From assembly GCA_963819115.1 (NCBI GenBank), contig CAWFUR010000011.1:1302001-1366000 (forward strand): a stretch of DNA of 64,000 nucleotides. The letters are read 5' to 3'. Below, piece by piece: positions 10,329-18,962 of the stretch (its first letter is position 1; every line of letters begins with the position of its first letter). Position numbers and translations under genes: made by a program. Under the pieces are notes generated by a model. The model saw nothing but the letters and a program-made list of their open reading frames with translations. It ran no database searches and was not told the DNA's origin. This stretch comes from JACVRW01 sp963819115. Lineage in GTDB: Bacteria; Actinomycetota; Thermoleophilia; Solirubrobacterales; Thermoleophilaceae.

Positions 10329-12311
10329 ATGAGCCTGAGCGTGGAGAGACGGGCCGTGCTGGAGGCGGTGTGCGACACGGTGGTCCCGGCGCTGGAACGC
10401 CCGGACGACCCGGAGGGCTTCTGGGCCCGCAGCGCGGGTGATGTGGGCGCGCCCGCGGCGCTCGAGGCGGTGCTGGAGCTCCGCCCCCCGGAGGAGCAGC
10501 TGGGCGTCGACGAGCTGCTCGACGGCCTGGCCGAGTCCGGGTTCCTCTCCTCGTCGCGCCGCTCCCGCGAGCAGATCCTTCGGAACATCGCCGCCCTCAC
10601 GCCTGCCGCGGCGGCCGGCATCCAGGCGCTCACCGGCCTCACCCTCTTCCTGACCTACGGGGCGCCCGACCCGGTGACCGGAGGCAACCCCTTCTGGTCC
10701 GTCTTCGCGTACCCGGGGGCCGGCGTGGTGCCCGCGCCCGAGGCGCCCCGGGCCATCACTCCGCTCGTGCCCGAGGGCGACGCGCTCACGCTCGAGGCGG
10801 ACGCCGTGGTGATCGGCTCGGGAGCCGGGGGAGGGGTGATCGCCGCCTCGCTCGCGGAGGCGGGGCTCGAGGTCGTGGTGCTGGAGGCCTCCGGCTACTA
10901 CGACGAGACGCAGTTCAACGGCTATGAGCTCTGGGCCTACCAGAACATGTACTGGCGCGGCGGCCCTCAGACGACCGCCGACCTGAACATGACGCTCCAG
11001 GCCGGAGCCACTCTCGGCGGCGGCACCACCATCAACTGGACCAACTGCCTGCGCACCAGACCCCGGGTCCGCGAGCAGTGGGCCCGCGAGCACGGCCTGA
11101 CCGGGGTGGACGGGCCGGAGTTCGACACCCACCTCGACGCGGTGTTCGAGCGCCTGTCGGTGAACGACCGCTGCTCTGACCTGAACGGCACCCAGCAGCG
11201 GATGAAGGAGGGCGCCGAGGCGCTGGGCTGGTCCTTCCGCACGATCCTGCGCAACATCGACGAGAGCCGCTACGACCCCGCGAGCGCCGGCTACATCGGC
11301 TTCGGGGACCGTTCCGGGGCCAAGCAGACCACCACCAGGACCTACCTGGCGGACGCCGCCGGGCGCGGAGCCGAGTTCGTGGTGGACTGCTTCGTCGACC
11401 GGATCGTGACCGAGGGGGGCCGGGCCTCCGGCGTGGAGGGCACGTACCTCGACCCCGCCACCGGCCGCCGGGCGCACGTCAGCGTGCGCGCTCCGCGGGT
11501 GGTGGTGGCCGCGGGCTCGCTTGAGTCACCCGCCCTGCTGCTGCGCTCGGGCATCGGTGGCCCGGCCGCCGGCCAGAACCTCCATCTCCATCCCTGCACC
11601 GCGGTGTTCGGGAGCTACGGCGAGGATCAGCGCGCCTGGTGGGGCGCGCCTCAGGCCGGGCTGATGGACGAGTTCGCCGCGGTGGAGGACGACCACGGCT
11701 TTCTGATCGAGGCCACCCAGTACGCGCTCGGCATCGGGGCCTCGGCCCTGCCCTTCACGACCGGCGAGGAGCACAAGGAGCTGATGCACCGCTTCCGCTA
11801 CGGCGCTACCTTCATCGGCCTGGTGCGCGACCGCGGCGTGGGGCAGGTCACGGTGGACGCCGATGGCCAGGCCGTGCCCTGGTACTCGATCTCCGACGAG
11901 CTGGACGTGCGCAACTCGAAGCGCGCGATCGAGGCCCAGATCCGCCTCCATCACGCGGGTGGCGCGGGGGAGATCATGCCGCTGGCCACGGGGATGCCGC
12001 GCTGGCGCCCCGGCGACGACCTCGAGCGCTTCATCGAGCGCTGCCAGCGCATCCCGCTTCGCGCCGGCGGCTACCGGCTCTTCTCCGCCCATCAGATGGG
12101 CACGTGCCGCATGGGCAAGGACCCGGCCACGAGCGTGGCCGGACCCGAAGGCGAGCTTCACGACACCCCCGGCGTGTGGATCGGCGACGCGAGCGCCTTC
12201 CCCACCAGCTCGGGAACCAACCCGATGATCACGATCATGGCCCTCGCCCGGCGCACGGGCGAGGCAATAAAGGCGTCGAGCCCGGCCACCGCCGCGGCTA
12301 CGCAATCCTGA
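10329..12311 (+). CDS. GMC-family oxidoreductase, long-chain alcohol oxidase type
   Basis: 660 aa. Residues 1 to about 150 are helical (RRAVLEAVCDTVVPALE onward), resembling the gluconate dehydrogenase subunit 3-like extension of bacterial and plant long-chain alcohol oxidases. The FAD Rossmann motif VIGSGAGGGVIAASLAEAG follows near residue 160, then GGGTTINWTN. The C-terminal GMC signature HQMGTCRMG supplies the catalytic His, and SSGTNPMITIMALARRTGEA closes the FAD site. It probably oxidises an aliphatic alcohol to an aldehyde. The aldehyde dehydrogenase 11 bases downstream would take the product to the acid. GGAG just before the ATG is a ribosome binding site. The substrate is inferred only. 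Confidence 0.85.
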   Translation: MSLSVERRAVLEAVCDTVVPALERPDDPEGFWARSAGDVGAPAALEAVLELRPPEEQLGVDELLDGLAESGFLSSSRRSREQILRNIAALTPAAAAGIQALTGLTLFLTYGAPDPVTGGNPFWSVFAYPGAGVVPAPEAPRAITPLVPEGDALTLEADAVVIGSGAGGGVIAASLAEAGLEVVVLEASGYYDETQFNGYELWAYQNMYWRGGPQTTADLNMTLQAGATLGGGTTINWTNCLRTRPRVREQWAREHGLTGVDGPEFDTHLDAVFERLSVNDRCSDLNGTQQRMKEGAEALGWSFRTILRNIDESRYDPASAGYIGFGDRSGAKQTTTRTYLADAAGRGAEFVVDCFVDRIVTEGGRASGVEGTYLDPATGRRAHVSVRAPRVVVAAGSLESPALLLRSGIGGPAAGQNLHLHPCTAVFGSYGEDQRAWWGAPQAGLMDEFAAVEDDHGFLIEATQYALGIGASALPFTTGEEHKELMHRFRYGATFIGLVRDRGVGQVTVDADGQAVPWYSISDELDVRNSKRAIEAQIRLHHAGGAGEIMPLATGMPRWRPGDDLERFIERCQRIPLRAGGYRLFSAHQMGTCRMGKDPATSVAGPEGELHDTPGVWIGDASAFPTSSGTNPMITIMALARRTGEAIKASSPATAAATQS

Positions 12312-12322
12312 GGAGGACTCGA

Positions 12323-13759
12323 ATGGCTACGGCAACAGAAGCACTGGTACGTGACCGGCTCTTCATCGGCGGCGAGTGGGTCGAGCCCGCCGGCGACGGC
12401 ACGATCGACGTGATCAACCCGTCCACCGAGGAGGTCGTGGGACGCGTGCCCGAGGGCACGCCGGAGGACGCCGCACGGGCGGTGAGGGCCGCACGCGATG
12501 CCTTCGACTCCTGGTCCACGACCACGCCCCACGAGCGGGCGGAGCTGCTCGCGGCCGTGTCGGCCAAGCTGGCGGAGCGCGGCGACGAGCTCGCCGCCCT
12601 GATCGCCACCGAGCTCGGCATGCCGGTGAAGCTGTCGCGGATAATCCAGGCCGGCCTTCCCACCGGCACCTTCGCCTCCATGGCCCAGCTCGTGGAGGAG
12701 GTCCAGTGGGAGGAGACCGTCGGCAACTCGCTGATCGTGCGCGAGCCCGTGGGCGTGGTGGCCGCGATCACGCCGTGGAACTACCCGCTGCACCAGATCG
12801 CGCTGAAGGTGGCCCCGGCACTGGCCGCGGGCTGCACGGTGGCGCTCAAGCCGAGCGAGGTGGCGCCCCTCAACGCGTTCGTCCTCGCGGAGATCATGGA
12901 GGCCGTCGGCCTGCCCGCCGGCGTCTTCAACCTCGTGACCGGGACGGGTCCGGTGGTGGGCGAGGCGTTGGTCACCGACCCGGGCACCGACGCCGTGTCG
13001 TTCACCGGCTCCACCCGTGCCGGACGCCGGGTGTCCGAGCTCGCGGCCGCCAACGTGAAGCCGGTGGCGCTCGAGCTCGGCGGCAAGTCACCGAACGTGA
13101 TCCTCGACGACGCCGACTTCAAGCGCGCCGTGGTGGACGGGGTGGCCAAGGCGTTCCTCAACTCGGGGCAGACCTGCAGCGCGCTGACCCGCATGCTCGT
13201 CCCCCGCGACAGGCTCGGCGAGGTGGAGAAGATCGCGGCGGCCACGGCCGAGCAGTTCACGCCCGGGGACCCGTTCGACGAGAACGCCCGCATTGGGCCG
13301 CTCGTCTCCGACACCCAGCTGGAGCGGGTACGCGGATACATCGAGAAGGGCGAGGAGGAGGGCGCGCGGCTCGTGACCGGCGGCGCCGACCCGGTCGAGG
13401 GCCAGGAGAACGGCTACTTCGTGAGCCCGACCGTCTTCTCCGACGTGAAAACCGAGATGACGATCGCCCAGGAGGAGATCTTCGGCCCGGTGCTCTCGAT
13501 CATGCCCTACGACGACGAGGAGGAGGCCGTCCGCATCGCCAACGACACGATGTACGGATTGGCGGGCGGCGTCTGGTCGGGCGACGAGGACCGCGCCAAG
13601 CGCGTGGCCGCCCGGATTCGCACCGGCCAGGTGGAGATCAACGGCGGAGCCTTCAACCCGCTGGCGCCCTTCGGCGGCTACAAGCAGTCGGGGCACGGGA
13701 GGGAGGCCGGGCGCTACGGCCTGGAGGAGTTCCTGGTGGCCAAGTCGTTGCAGCTCTGA
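12323..13759 (+). CDS. NAD(P)-dependent aldehyde dehydrogenase
   Basis: 478 aa from ATG 12323, with AGGAGG placed 6 bases ahead. All landmarks of the ALDH superfamily are present: ITPWNYPLHQ near the N-terminal third, KPSEVAPLNAF, the cofactor turn FTGSTRAGRR, the general-base Glu in ELGGKSPNVI, the catalytic Cys in NSGQTCSALTR, and EIFGPVLSI with the C-terminal FGGYKQSG. It oxidises an aldehyde to a carboxylate. The pairing with the GMC oxidase suggests a two-step alcohol oxidation unit. Confidence 0.93.
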   Translation: MATATEALVRDRLFIGGEWVEPAGDGTIDVINPSTEEVVGRVPEGTPEDAARAVRAARDAFDSWSTTTPHERAELLAAVSAKLAERGDELAALIATELGMPVKLSRIIQAGLPTGTFASMAQLVEEVQWEETVGNSLIVREPVGVVAAITPWNYPLHQIALKVAPALAAGCTVALKPSEVAPLNAFVLAEIMEAVGLPAGVFNLVTGTGPVVGEALVTDPGTDAVSFTGSTRAGRRVSELAAANVKPVALELGGKSPNVILDDADFKRAVVDGVAKAFLNSGQTCSALTRMLVPRDRLGEVEKIAAATAEQFTPGDPFDENARIGPLVSDTQLERVRGYIEKGEEEGARLVTGGADPVEGQENGYFVSPTVFSDVKTEMTIAQEEIFGPVLSIMPYDDEEEAVRIANDTMYGLAGGVWSGDEDRAKRVAARIRTGQVEINGGAFNPLAPFGGYKQSGHGREAGRYGLEEFLVAKSLQL

Positions 13760-13811
13760 GCCGCTCTCCGGGCGTGGTGAGAGTGCCCGGCCGGGTCTCC
13801 CTGGGCCGGTC

Positions 13812-13817
13812 TATACT
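13812..13817 (+). promoter_or_regulatory. -10 of the rimP-nusA-infB operon
   Basis: TATACT is a strong -10 in this GC-rich DNA and lies about 100 bases before rimP. No good -35 is visible. A transcript from here would carry the two-hairpin leader at 13845-13898. Confidence 0.55.
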
Positions 13818-13844
13818 CACTCGTCGCTAGGACTTTCAGTCGTA

Positions 13845-13898
13845 CGCGGCCCGCCCGGGTCGCGCCTGGAGGTGGGCTTCGCAGCCCACCTCTTTTTT
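13845..13898 (+). terminator. Leader hairpins with intrinsic terminator before rimP
   Basis: Hairpin 1 pairs 13845-13852 with 13857-13864 (8 pairs including one G-U). Hairpin 2 is a perfect 10-pair stem, GAGGTGGGCT (13869-13878) with AGCCCACCTC (13883-13892), loop TCGC, followed by six T. This is a textbook intrinsic terminator, 20 bases before the rimP start and downstream of the -10 at 13812. It could end transcription from the dehydrogenase gene, or act as an attenuator for the nusA operon. Confidence 0.85.
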
Positions 13899-13918
13899 CG
13901 ACCGGACACAGACGCGAA

Positions 13919-14344
13919 ATGAACACCGAGGAACTTCACAACGAGATCGAGCAGCGCCTCGCGGCCCCCGAGCCGAAGGTCGAGCTGCTCGCGATCGAGC
14001 CCGCCGGGCCGGACCGGCTGCGGCTCGTGATCGACCACCCCGACGGGGTGGATCTTGCGTTGTGCGAGCGAGTCACGAAGCACCTGAGCGACCTGCTCGT
14101 GGACTACGGCCTCGAGGTCTCTTCACCCGGGCCGCGCCGACCGCTGACGAAGCCCGACCACTACCGGCGCTTCCTCGGCCGGCGCGCGCAGCTGCGCCTG
14201 CGCAGCCCGCGCGACGGGCACGACAAGCTGACCGGGGAGCTCGTGGGCGCCTCGGACGCCGAGGTCACGGTTGCGGCCGACGAGGGTGTCGTGTCGATCC
14301 CGTACTCGGACATCAACAAGAGCAACCTGCTGGAGGGACGATGA
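13919..14344 (+). CDS. rimP: Ribosome maturation factor RimP
   Basis: 141 aa, directly before nusA as in most bacteria. RimP helps assemble the 30S subunit. The N-terminal alpha/beta domain has LLAIEPAGPDRLRLVIDHPD with CERVTKHLSDLL and the signature GLEVSSPGPRRPLTKPDHY in parts (EVSSPGPRRPLTKPDHY). The C-terminal Sm-like domain runs from FLGRRAQLRL to VSIPYSDINKSNL. The ATG follows the leader terminator; no strong ribosome binding site is visible. An ATGA overlap leads into nusA. Confidence 0.93.
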   Translation: MNTEELHNEIEQRLAAPEPKVELLAIEPAGPDRLRLVIDHPDGVDLALCERVTKHLSDLLVDYGLEVSSPGPRRPLTKPDHYRRFLGRRAQLRLRSPRDGHDKLTGELVGASDAEVTVAADEGVVSIPYSDINKSNLLEGR

Positions 14345-15801
14345 CGAAGGAGATCGTCGAGGCGGTGGGCGTCCTCGAGCGCGAGAAGGGCATCTCGGCG
14401 GACAAGCTGATGGAGGCCCTCGAGGACGCGCTCCTCTCCGCCTACAAGAAGACTCCCGAGTCCGCGAAGTACGCACGCGTCGAGGTGGACCGGGACACCG
14501 GAGACTTCCGCGTGTTCGAGCTGATCCTTCCGCCCGAGCTCGAGGAGCAGCTCCTCGACGAGGTGGAGGAGGAGCTGGGCGAGGCCGAGGTGGATCCCGA
14601 GACGGGCGAGCTGAAGGAGCCCGAGCCGCCGGAGATCGACCAGGAGCGCCTGGCTCAGTACAAGGACCAGATCGACGAGCGCGACGTTACGCCGGACGAC
14701 TTCGGCCGCATCGCCGCCCAGACGGCCAAGCAGGTGATCCTCCAGCGGATCCGCGAGGCCGAGCGGGACATGATGTACCACGAGTACCAGGACCGGGTGG
14801 GCGAGCTGATCACCGGCATCGTCCAGCAGTCCGACTCGCGCTACACCCTGGTCCAGCTTCGCGAGCGCGTGGAGGCGCTGCTGCCCCGGGGCGAACAGGT
14901 CCACGGCGAGCGCTACGACCACGGGCAGCGCGTCAAGGCCATCATCACCGACGTCTCGAACCAGTCGAAGGGGCCGAGCATCATCGTCTCGCGCCGCTCG
15001 CCGGAGCTGATCCGCGCGCTGTTCGAGCTCGAGGTCCCGGAGATCGCCGACGGCCTGGTGGAGATCCAGAACGTGGCCCGTGAGCCCGGCTACCGGTCCA
15101 AGATCGCCGTCGTGTCGCACGCCTCGGGCGTCGACCCGGTGGGCGCATGCGTAGGGCCGCGCGGCTCGCGGGTGCGCATGGTCGTGTCCGAGCTGCGCGG
15201 CGAGAAGATCGACATCATCCCCTTCAACGAGGAGCCCGCCCGCTTCGTGGCCAAGGCGCTCTCACCCGCCCGCGTGCGGGAGGTGCTGGTGGACGACGAG
15301 GGCAAGCAGGCGGTGGTGATCGTCCCGGACGACCAGCTCTCGCTGGCCATCGGCAAGGACGGCCTCAACGCCCGCCTCGCGGCCCGTCTCACCGGCTGGC
15401 GCGTGGACATCCGCTCGGAGACGGAGTTCGCCGAGGAAGAGGCGGAGATGGGCTACGACGACGAGGAGGTCGCAGGCCGCTGCGCGGCGATCCTCGCCAA
15501 CGGCAAGCGCTGCCCGAACGCCTCGCTTCCCGGGTCGCGCTACTGCGGCCTTCCCGCCCATCAGGCGCTCAACGACCAGGAGGGCGACCACCTGGTGGCG
15601 CCCGCCGACGGCGACGAGGTGCCCGTCGCAGAGGAGCCGGTGGTGGAGGAGGCCGTCGAGGAGGTCGTGGTCGAGGAGGTCCCCGCGGAGCCGGTGCAGG
15701 AGAACGGATCCGCGGCCGATCTGGACGGCGGCGACGCCGAGGCGGCGCCGGTGGCAGAGGCCGAGGAGACCGGCGAGGCCGAGGGGGCGGAGCGGCCGTA
15801 G
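14341..15801 (+). CDS. nusA: Transcription factor NusA with C-terminal zinc-finger-like motif
   Basis: 486 aa. Domains in order: the polymerase-binding N-terminal domain (about 1-140) with an acidic insertion rich in Glu (residues about 70-105), S1 (about 150-220, GIVQQSDSRYTLV), KH1 and KH2 (VGPRGSRVRMVVSELRGEKI in parts and LAIGKDGLNARLAARLTGW). NusA controls pausing, termination and antitermination. After KH2, Cys381-X9-Cys391-X10-Cys402-X4-His407 (GKRCPNA, GSRYCGLPAH) looks like a small metal-binding knuckle. The last 75 or so residues are acidic and Ala/Val-rich. Neither part belongs to the standard actinobacterial NusA. It ends in TAG overlapping the probable GTA start of ylxR. Confidence 0.95.
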   Translation: MTKEIVEAVGVLEREKGISADKLMEALEDALLSAYKKTPESAKYARVEVDRDTGDFRVFELILPPELEEQLLDEVEEELGEAEVDPETGELKEPEPPEIDQERLAQYKDQIDERDVTPDDFGRIAAQTAKQVILQRIREAERDMMYHEYQDRVGELITGIVQQSDSRYTLVQLRERVEALLPRGEQVHGERYDHGQRVKAIITDVSNQSKGPSIIVSRRSPELIRALFELEVPEIADGLVEIQNVAREPGYRSKIAVVSHASGVDPVGACVGPRGSRVRMVVSELRGEKIDIIPFNEEPARFVAKALSPARVREVLVDDEGKQAVVIVPDDQLSLAIGKDGLNARLAARLTGWRVDIRSETEFAEEEAEMGYDDEEVAGRCAAILANGKRCPNASLPGSRYCGLPAHQALNDQEGDHLVAPADGDEVPVAEEPVVEEAVEEVVVEEVPAEPVQENGSAADLDGGDAEAAPVAEAEETGEAEGAERP

Positions 15802-16067
15802 CGCCGCATCGCATCTGCGTCGGCTGCCGGCGTTCACTGCCGCAGCAAGAGATGCTTAGACTCGTTCGTGAGCCCGGCGGCCGCGTGCGAGCCGATGAGG
15901 AGGGTCGCGAGGTCGGGCGCGGCGCGTACGTTTGTCCGCGAGATGAGTGCGCCGACCAGGTGGCCGCCGCGGCCTCACTGGCCCGGTCCTTCCGGGCGCC
16001 CGTGAATGTCCAACAGGAGACCATAGACTTAGTTCGCCGATGGCAAAGAAGCGTGTCCACGAGATAG
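15798..16067 (+). CDS. ylxR: YlxR/RnpM family RNA-binding protein, apparent GTA start
   Basis: 89 aa by the start chosen. The family core is clear: RICVGCRRSLPQQEMLRLVR, GREVGRGAYVCPRDECAD and a basic C-terminal helix. In Bacillus the homologue binds RNase P RNA; the gene nearly always lies between nusA and infB, as here. No canonical start exists in frame within 600 bases. GTA at 15798 overlaps the nusA stop as GTAG, matching the 4-base overlaps of neighbouring genes, and gives a normal N-terminus. ATC 15813 is the alternative. Its last 28 bases overlap infB. Confidence 0.82.
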   Translation, partial: VAPHRICVGCRRSLPQQEMLRLVREPGGRVRADEEGREVGRGAYVCPRDECADQVAAAASLARSFRAPVNVQQETIDLVRRWQRSVSTR

Positions 16068-18322
16068 CGAAGGAGAAGGGGATCCCCTCGAAGGAGGTGA
16101 TCGCCGTGCTCCAGAAGGCCGGCCTCAACGTGAAGGCGGCTGCCTCCAGCGTTGACGAGGCCGACATCGCCCGGGCCTTCTCCGACGGCTCGGCGCCCCC
16201 CGCCGAGCCCGCCGCGCCGAAGCCCGAGGCTCCACGCCGGCCCGGCACCACACCTCGTGCCGCCTCCAGCCCGTCGAGCACAACGCCCCCCGCGGGCGAC
16301 GGCAACGGCGCCGCCCCGGCGGGCGACGCCGGGGCCCAGGCCGGTCGCCGCCCCACCCGCGGAGCACGCGGCGGCGAGGCCGGAAGCGGCGGCGGCGGAG
16401 GCCGCAGGCGCCGCGTGGTCATCGACTCGCAGGCAGCCCGGCGCGACCGCCAGCCGCCTCCCCCTCAGCAGCCCGCCCGCCGCGGACGCGGCCGGCGCCG
16501 GCGGCCGCAGTGGGTGGAGCCCGACCTGGAGGCACTGGCCGCAGCGCGCGACGCGCCCAAGGAGGTGCCCACCGTTCCGGTGCGCTCCGGCTCGACGGTG
16601 AAGGAGGTGGCGGAGTCGCTCCAGCTCTCCTCGCCCGAGGTGATCAAGAAGCTGATGGAGCTGAACGAGATGGCCACGCTCACGCAGACGCTCTCCGACG
16701 ACGCGATCGAGGTGCTGGCCGAGGCGTTCGAGAAGCGCATCGAGATCACGCATGCCGCCGACGAGGTGGAGGAGGAGCCGGCCTTCGACGACACCGACGA
16801 GGAGCTGGTCTACCGCCCGCCCGTGATCACGGTCATGGGCCACGTCGATCACGGCAAGACCTCACTGCTCGACGCCATCCGCGAGACCGAGGTGGCGGCC
16901 GGCGAGGCGGGCGGCATCACCCAGCACATCGGCGCCTACCAGGTGCACCACGACGACCACACGATCACCTTCCTGGACACGCCGGGCCACGAGGCCTTCA
17001 CGGCCATGCGTGCCCGCGGCGCGAAGGTCACGGACATCGCCGTGATCGTGGTGGCGGCTGACGACGGCGTGATGCCCCAGACGGTTGAGGCCATCGACCA
17101 CGCGCAGGCGGCCGAGGTGCCGCTGCTTGTGGCGGTGAACAAGATCGACAAGGAGGGCGCGGACCCGAACCGCGTCCGCGGCGAGCTGGCCCAGCGCGGG
17201 CTCACGCCGGCGGACTGGGGTGGGGATACCGAGTTCGTGGATGTCTCGGCCAAGACGCACGAGAACCTCGACAGCCTGCTCGAGACGCTCGTCACCCTGG
17301 CCGAGATCCAGGAGCTGCGCGCCAACCCGGATGCGGTCGCGTCCGGGTTCGTGATCGAGTCGCGGCTCGACCCGGGGCGTGGCCCCGTGGTCACCCTGCT
17401 GGTGAACCGCGGGCGGCTCAAGGTGAGCAACGCGATCGTGGCCGGCCAGCACTGGGGCCGCGTGCGTGCCATGCACGACTACCGCGGTCAGAAGACCGAC
17501 GAGGCCACCCCGGGCGAGCCCGTGGTCATCCTCGGCTTCGACGGCGTGCCGGACGCGGGCGAGTACTTCCACGTGGTCGAGAACGAGCGCGAGGCGCGCC
17601 GACTGGCCCAGGAGCGCTCGATCCGGGTCAAGCAGGAGTCACTCGCTCGCCAGGCCGGCCGCCGCGTCTCGCTCGAGGACGTGCTGGCTCGCGCCGAGCG
17701 CGGCGAGAAGGAGCTGAACCTCGTGGTCAAGGCCGACGTGGCCGGGTCACTCGAGGCGCTGGCCGACGAGGTGGCGCGGCTTCCGCAGGAGCAGGTGCAG
17801 GTGGACGTGATCCGCGACGGTGTGGGTGGCATCAGCGAGTCCGACGTGATGCTGGCCGCCGCGTCTCAGGCCGTGGTGATCGGCTTCAACGTGCGCCCGG
17901 TTGGGAACGCCGCCCAGGTGGCCGACCGCGAGGGCGTGGAGATCCGCACCTACTCGGTGATCTACAACATCGTGCAGGACCTGCGCGACGCCATGGAGGG
18001 CCTGCTCGAGCCCGAGGAGGTCGAGGAGGCCGTGGGCACCGTCGAGGTACGGGCCACCTTCAAGGCCTCCCGCGTCGGCACCATCGCCGGCTCGTACGTG
18101 ACCTCCGGCGTGGTCCGCCGCGGCGCCCAATGCCGCCTGGTCCGTGACGGGACCGTGGTGTACGACGGCCGGATCGGGTCGCTGCGCCGCTTCAAGGAGG
18201 ATGTCCGCGAGGTCGCCCAGGGGGCGGAATGCGGCATCGTCCTCGAGAACTACCCCGACGTTAAGGAGGGCGATGTGATCGAGGTCTACGAGGTGAAGCA
18301 GGTCGAGCAGACACTCGCTTGA
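16040..18322 (+). CDS. infB: Translation initiation factor IF-2
   Basis: 760 aa. It positions initiator tRNA on the 30S subunit and drives subunit joining with GTP. The N-terminus (MAKKRVHEIAKEKGIPSKEV) is the IF2N helix-turn fold. A low-complexity Pro/Ala/Gly/Arg linker follows to about residue 180, then a second IF2N-like module (STVKEVAESLQLSSPEVIKK). The G domain starts near residue 267 with GHVDHGKTSLLD, DTPGHEAF and NKID. Domains II-IV run to the end with GVGGISESDVMLAAAS. The Arg-rich linker is common in actinobacterial IF-2. Confidence 0.96.
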   Translation: MAKKRVHEIAKEKGIPSKEVIAVLQKAGLNVKAAASSVDEADIARAFSDGSAPPAEPAAPKPEAPRRPGTTPRAASSPSSTTPPAGDGNGAAPAGDAGAQAGRRPTRGARGGEAGSGGGGGRRRRVVIDSQAARRDRQPPPPQQPARRGRGRRRRPQWVEPDLEALAAARDAPKEVPTVPVRSGSTVKEVAESLQLSSPEVIKKLMELNEMATLTQTLSDDAIEVLAEAFEKRIEITHAADEVEEEPAFDDTDEELVYRPPVITVMGHVDHGKTSLLDAIRETEVAAGEAGGITQHIGAYQVHHDDHTITFLDTPGHEAFTAMRARGAKVTDIAVIVVAADDGVMPQTVEAIDHAQAAEVPLLVAVNKIDKEGADPNRVRGELAQRGLTPADWGGDTEFVDVSAKTHENLDSLLETLVTLAEIQELRANPDAVASGFVIESRLDPGRGPVVTLLVNRGRLKVSNAIVAGQHWGRVRAMHDYRGQKTDEATPGEPVVILGFDGVPDAGEYFHVVENEREARRLAQERSIRVKQESLARQAGRRVSLEDVLARAERGEKELNLVVKADVAGSLEALADEVARLPQEQVQVDVIRDGVGGISESDVMLAAASQAVVIGFNVRPVGNAAQVADREGVEIRTYSVIYNIVQDLRDAMEGLLEPEEVEEAVGTVEVRATFKASRVGTIAGSYVTSGVVRRGAQCRLVRDGTVVYDGRIGSLRRFKEDVREVAQGAECGIVLENYPDVKEGDVIEVYEVKQVEQTLA

Positions 18323-18633
18323 GCTTCTTCGTCTGTGTCGTGGAGATCGAGCTGCACCTCCCGCGCAACCGCAGCCTGAAGGAGAAGCGCAAGGATCTGA
18401 AGTCTCTGAAGGACCGCGTGCGCCGGCGCTTCGGCGCGTCGGTGGCGGAGACCGACCACCACGATCTCTGGCAGCGCGCGACCCTCACCGCCGCCCTGGT
18501 GGGGAGGGATGCCGGGCCGCTGAGAGAACAGGGATGGGGCCTCGGCCGATTTGCCGAGTCGATGTTCCCCGATGGCACGCGCGTGGAGTGCCATGTCGTG
18601 TCCGCAAGAGACCTGCTGCCGGATCAGCCATGA
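18319..18633 (+). CDS. ylxP: DUF503 family protein (YlxP)
   Basis: 104 aa from TTG 18319, in a TTGA overlap with infB. It matches the DUF503/YlxP family: the N-terminal strand FVCVVEIELHLPRNRSLKEK, KDRVRRRFGASVAETDHHDL and LWQRATLTAALVG. The family has a ferredoxin-like fold and lies between infB and rbfA in many Gram-positives; a part in ribosome maturation is suspected but not proven. An ATGA overlap leads into rbfA. Confidence 0.9.
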   Translation: MSFFVCVVEIELHLPRNRSLKEKRKDLKSLKDRVRRRFGASVAETDHHDLWQRATLTAALVGRDAGPLREQGWGLGRFAESMFPDGTRVECHVVSARDLLPDQP

Positions 18634-18962
18634 CCGTCGACCGCATGAGAAGGGTGAACGAGTCGGTCCGGGAGGTGCTCTCGACGCGGATCGCCGAGGG
18701 GTTCAACGACCCACGCATAGGATTTGTGACTGTGACCGCCGTGGACACCACCCCCGACCTTCGCCAGGCCCGAGTGCACGTGAGCGTTCTGGGGGATGAC
18801 GCCGAGCGCGAGCGTACCCTCGAGGGGCTGGAGGCCGCACACGGTCTCCTCCAGCAGGCGCTGGGCCGGGAGCTGCGCATGAAGCGGACCCCGACGCTCA
18901 GCTTCTCCTATGACGAGTCGATAGACAGAGGGATGCGAATCACGGAGCTTCTGGACGAATGA
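18630..18962 (+). CDS. rbfA: Ribosome-binding factor A
   Basis: 110 aa, one KH-like domain. Signatures are the N-terminal MRRVNESVREVLSTRIAEGF, DPRIGFVTVTAVDTTPDL and the C-terminal RTPTLSFSYDESIDRGMRI. RbfA binds the 30S subunit near the 16S rRNA 5' end and is needed for its maturation and cold adaptation. ATG 18630 is coupled to ylxP by an ATGA overlap, and it ends with an ATGA overlap into nrnA. Confidence 0.95.
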   Translation: MTVDRMRRVNESVREVLSTRIAEGFNDPRIGFVTVTAVDTTPDLRQARVHVSVLGDDAERERTLEGLEAAHGLLQQALGRELRMKRTPTLSFSYDESIDRGMRITELLDE

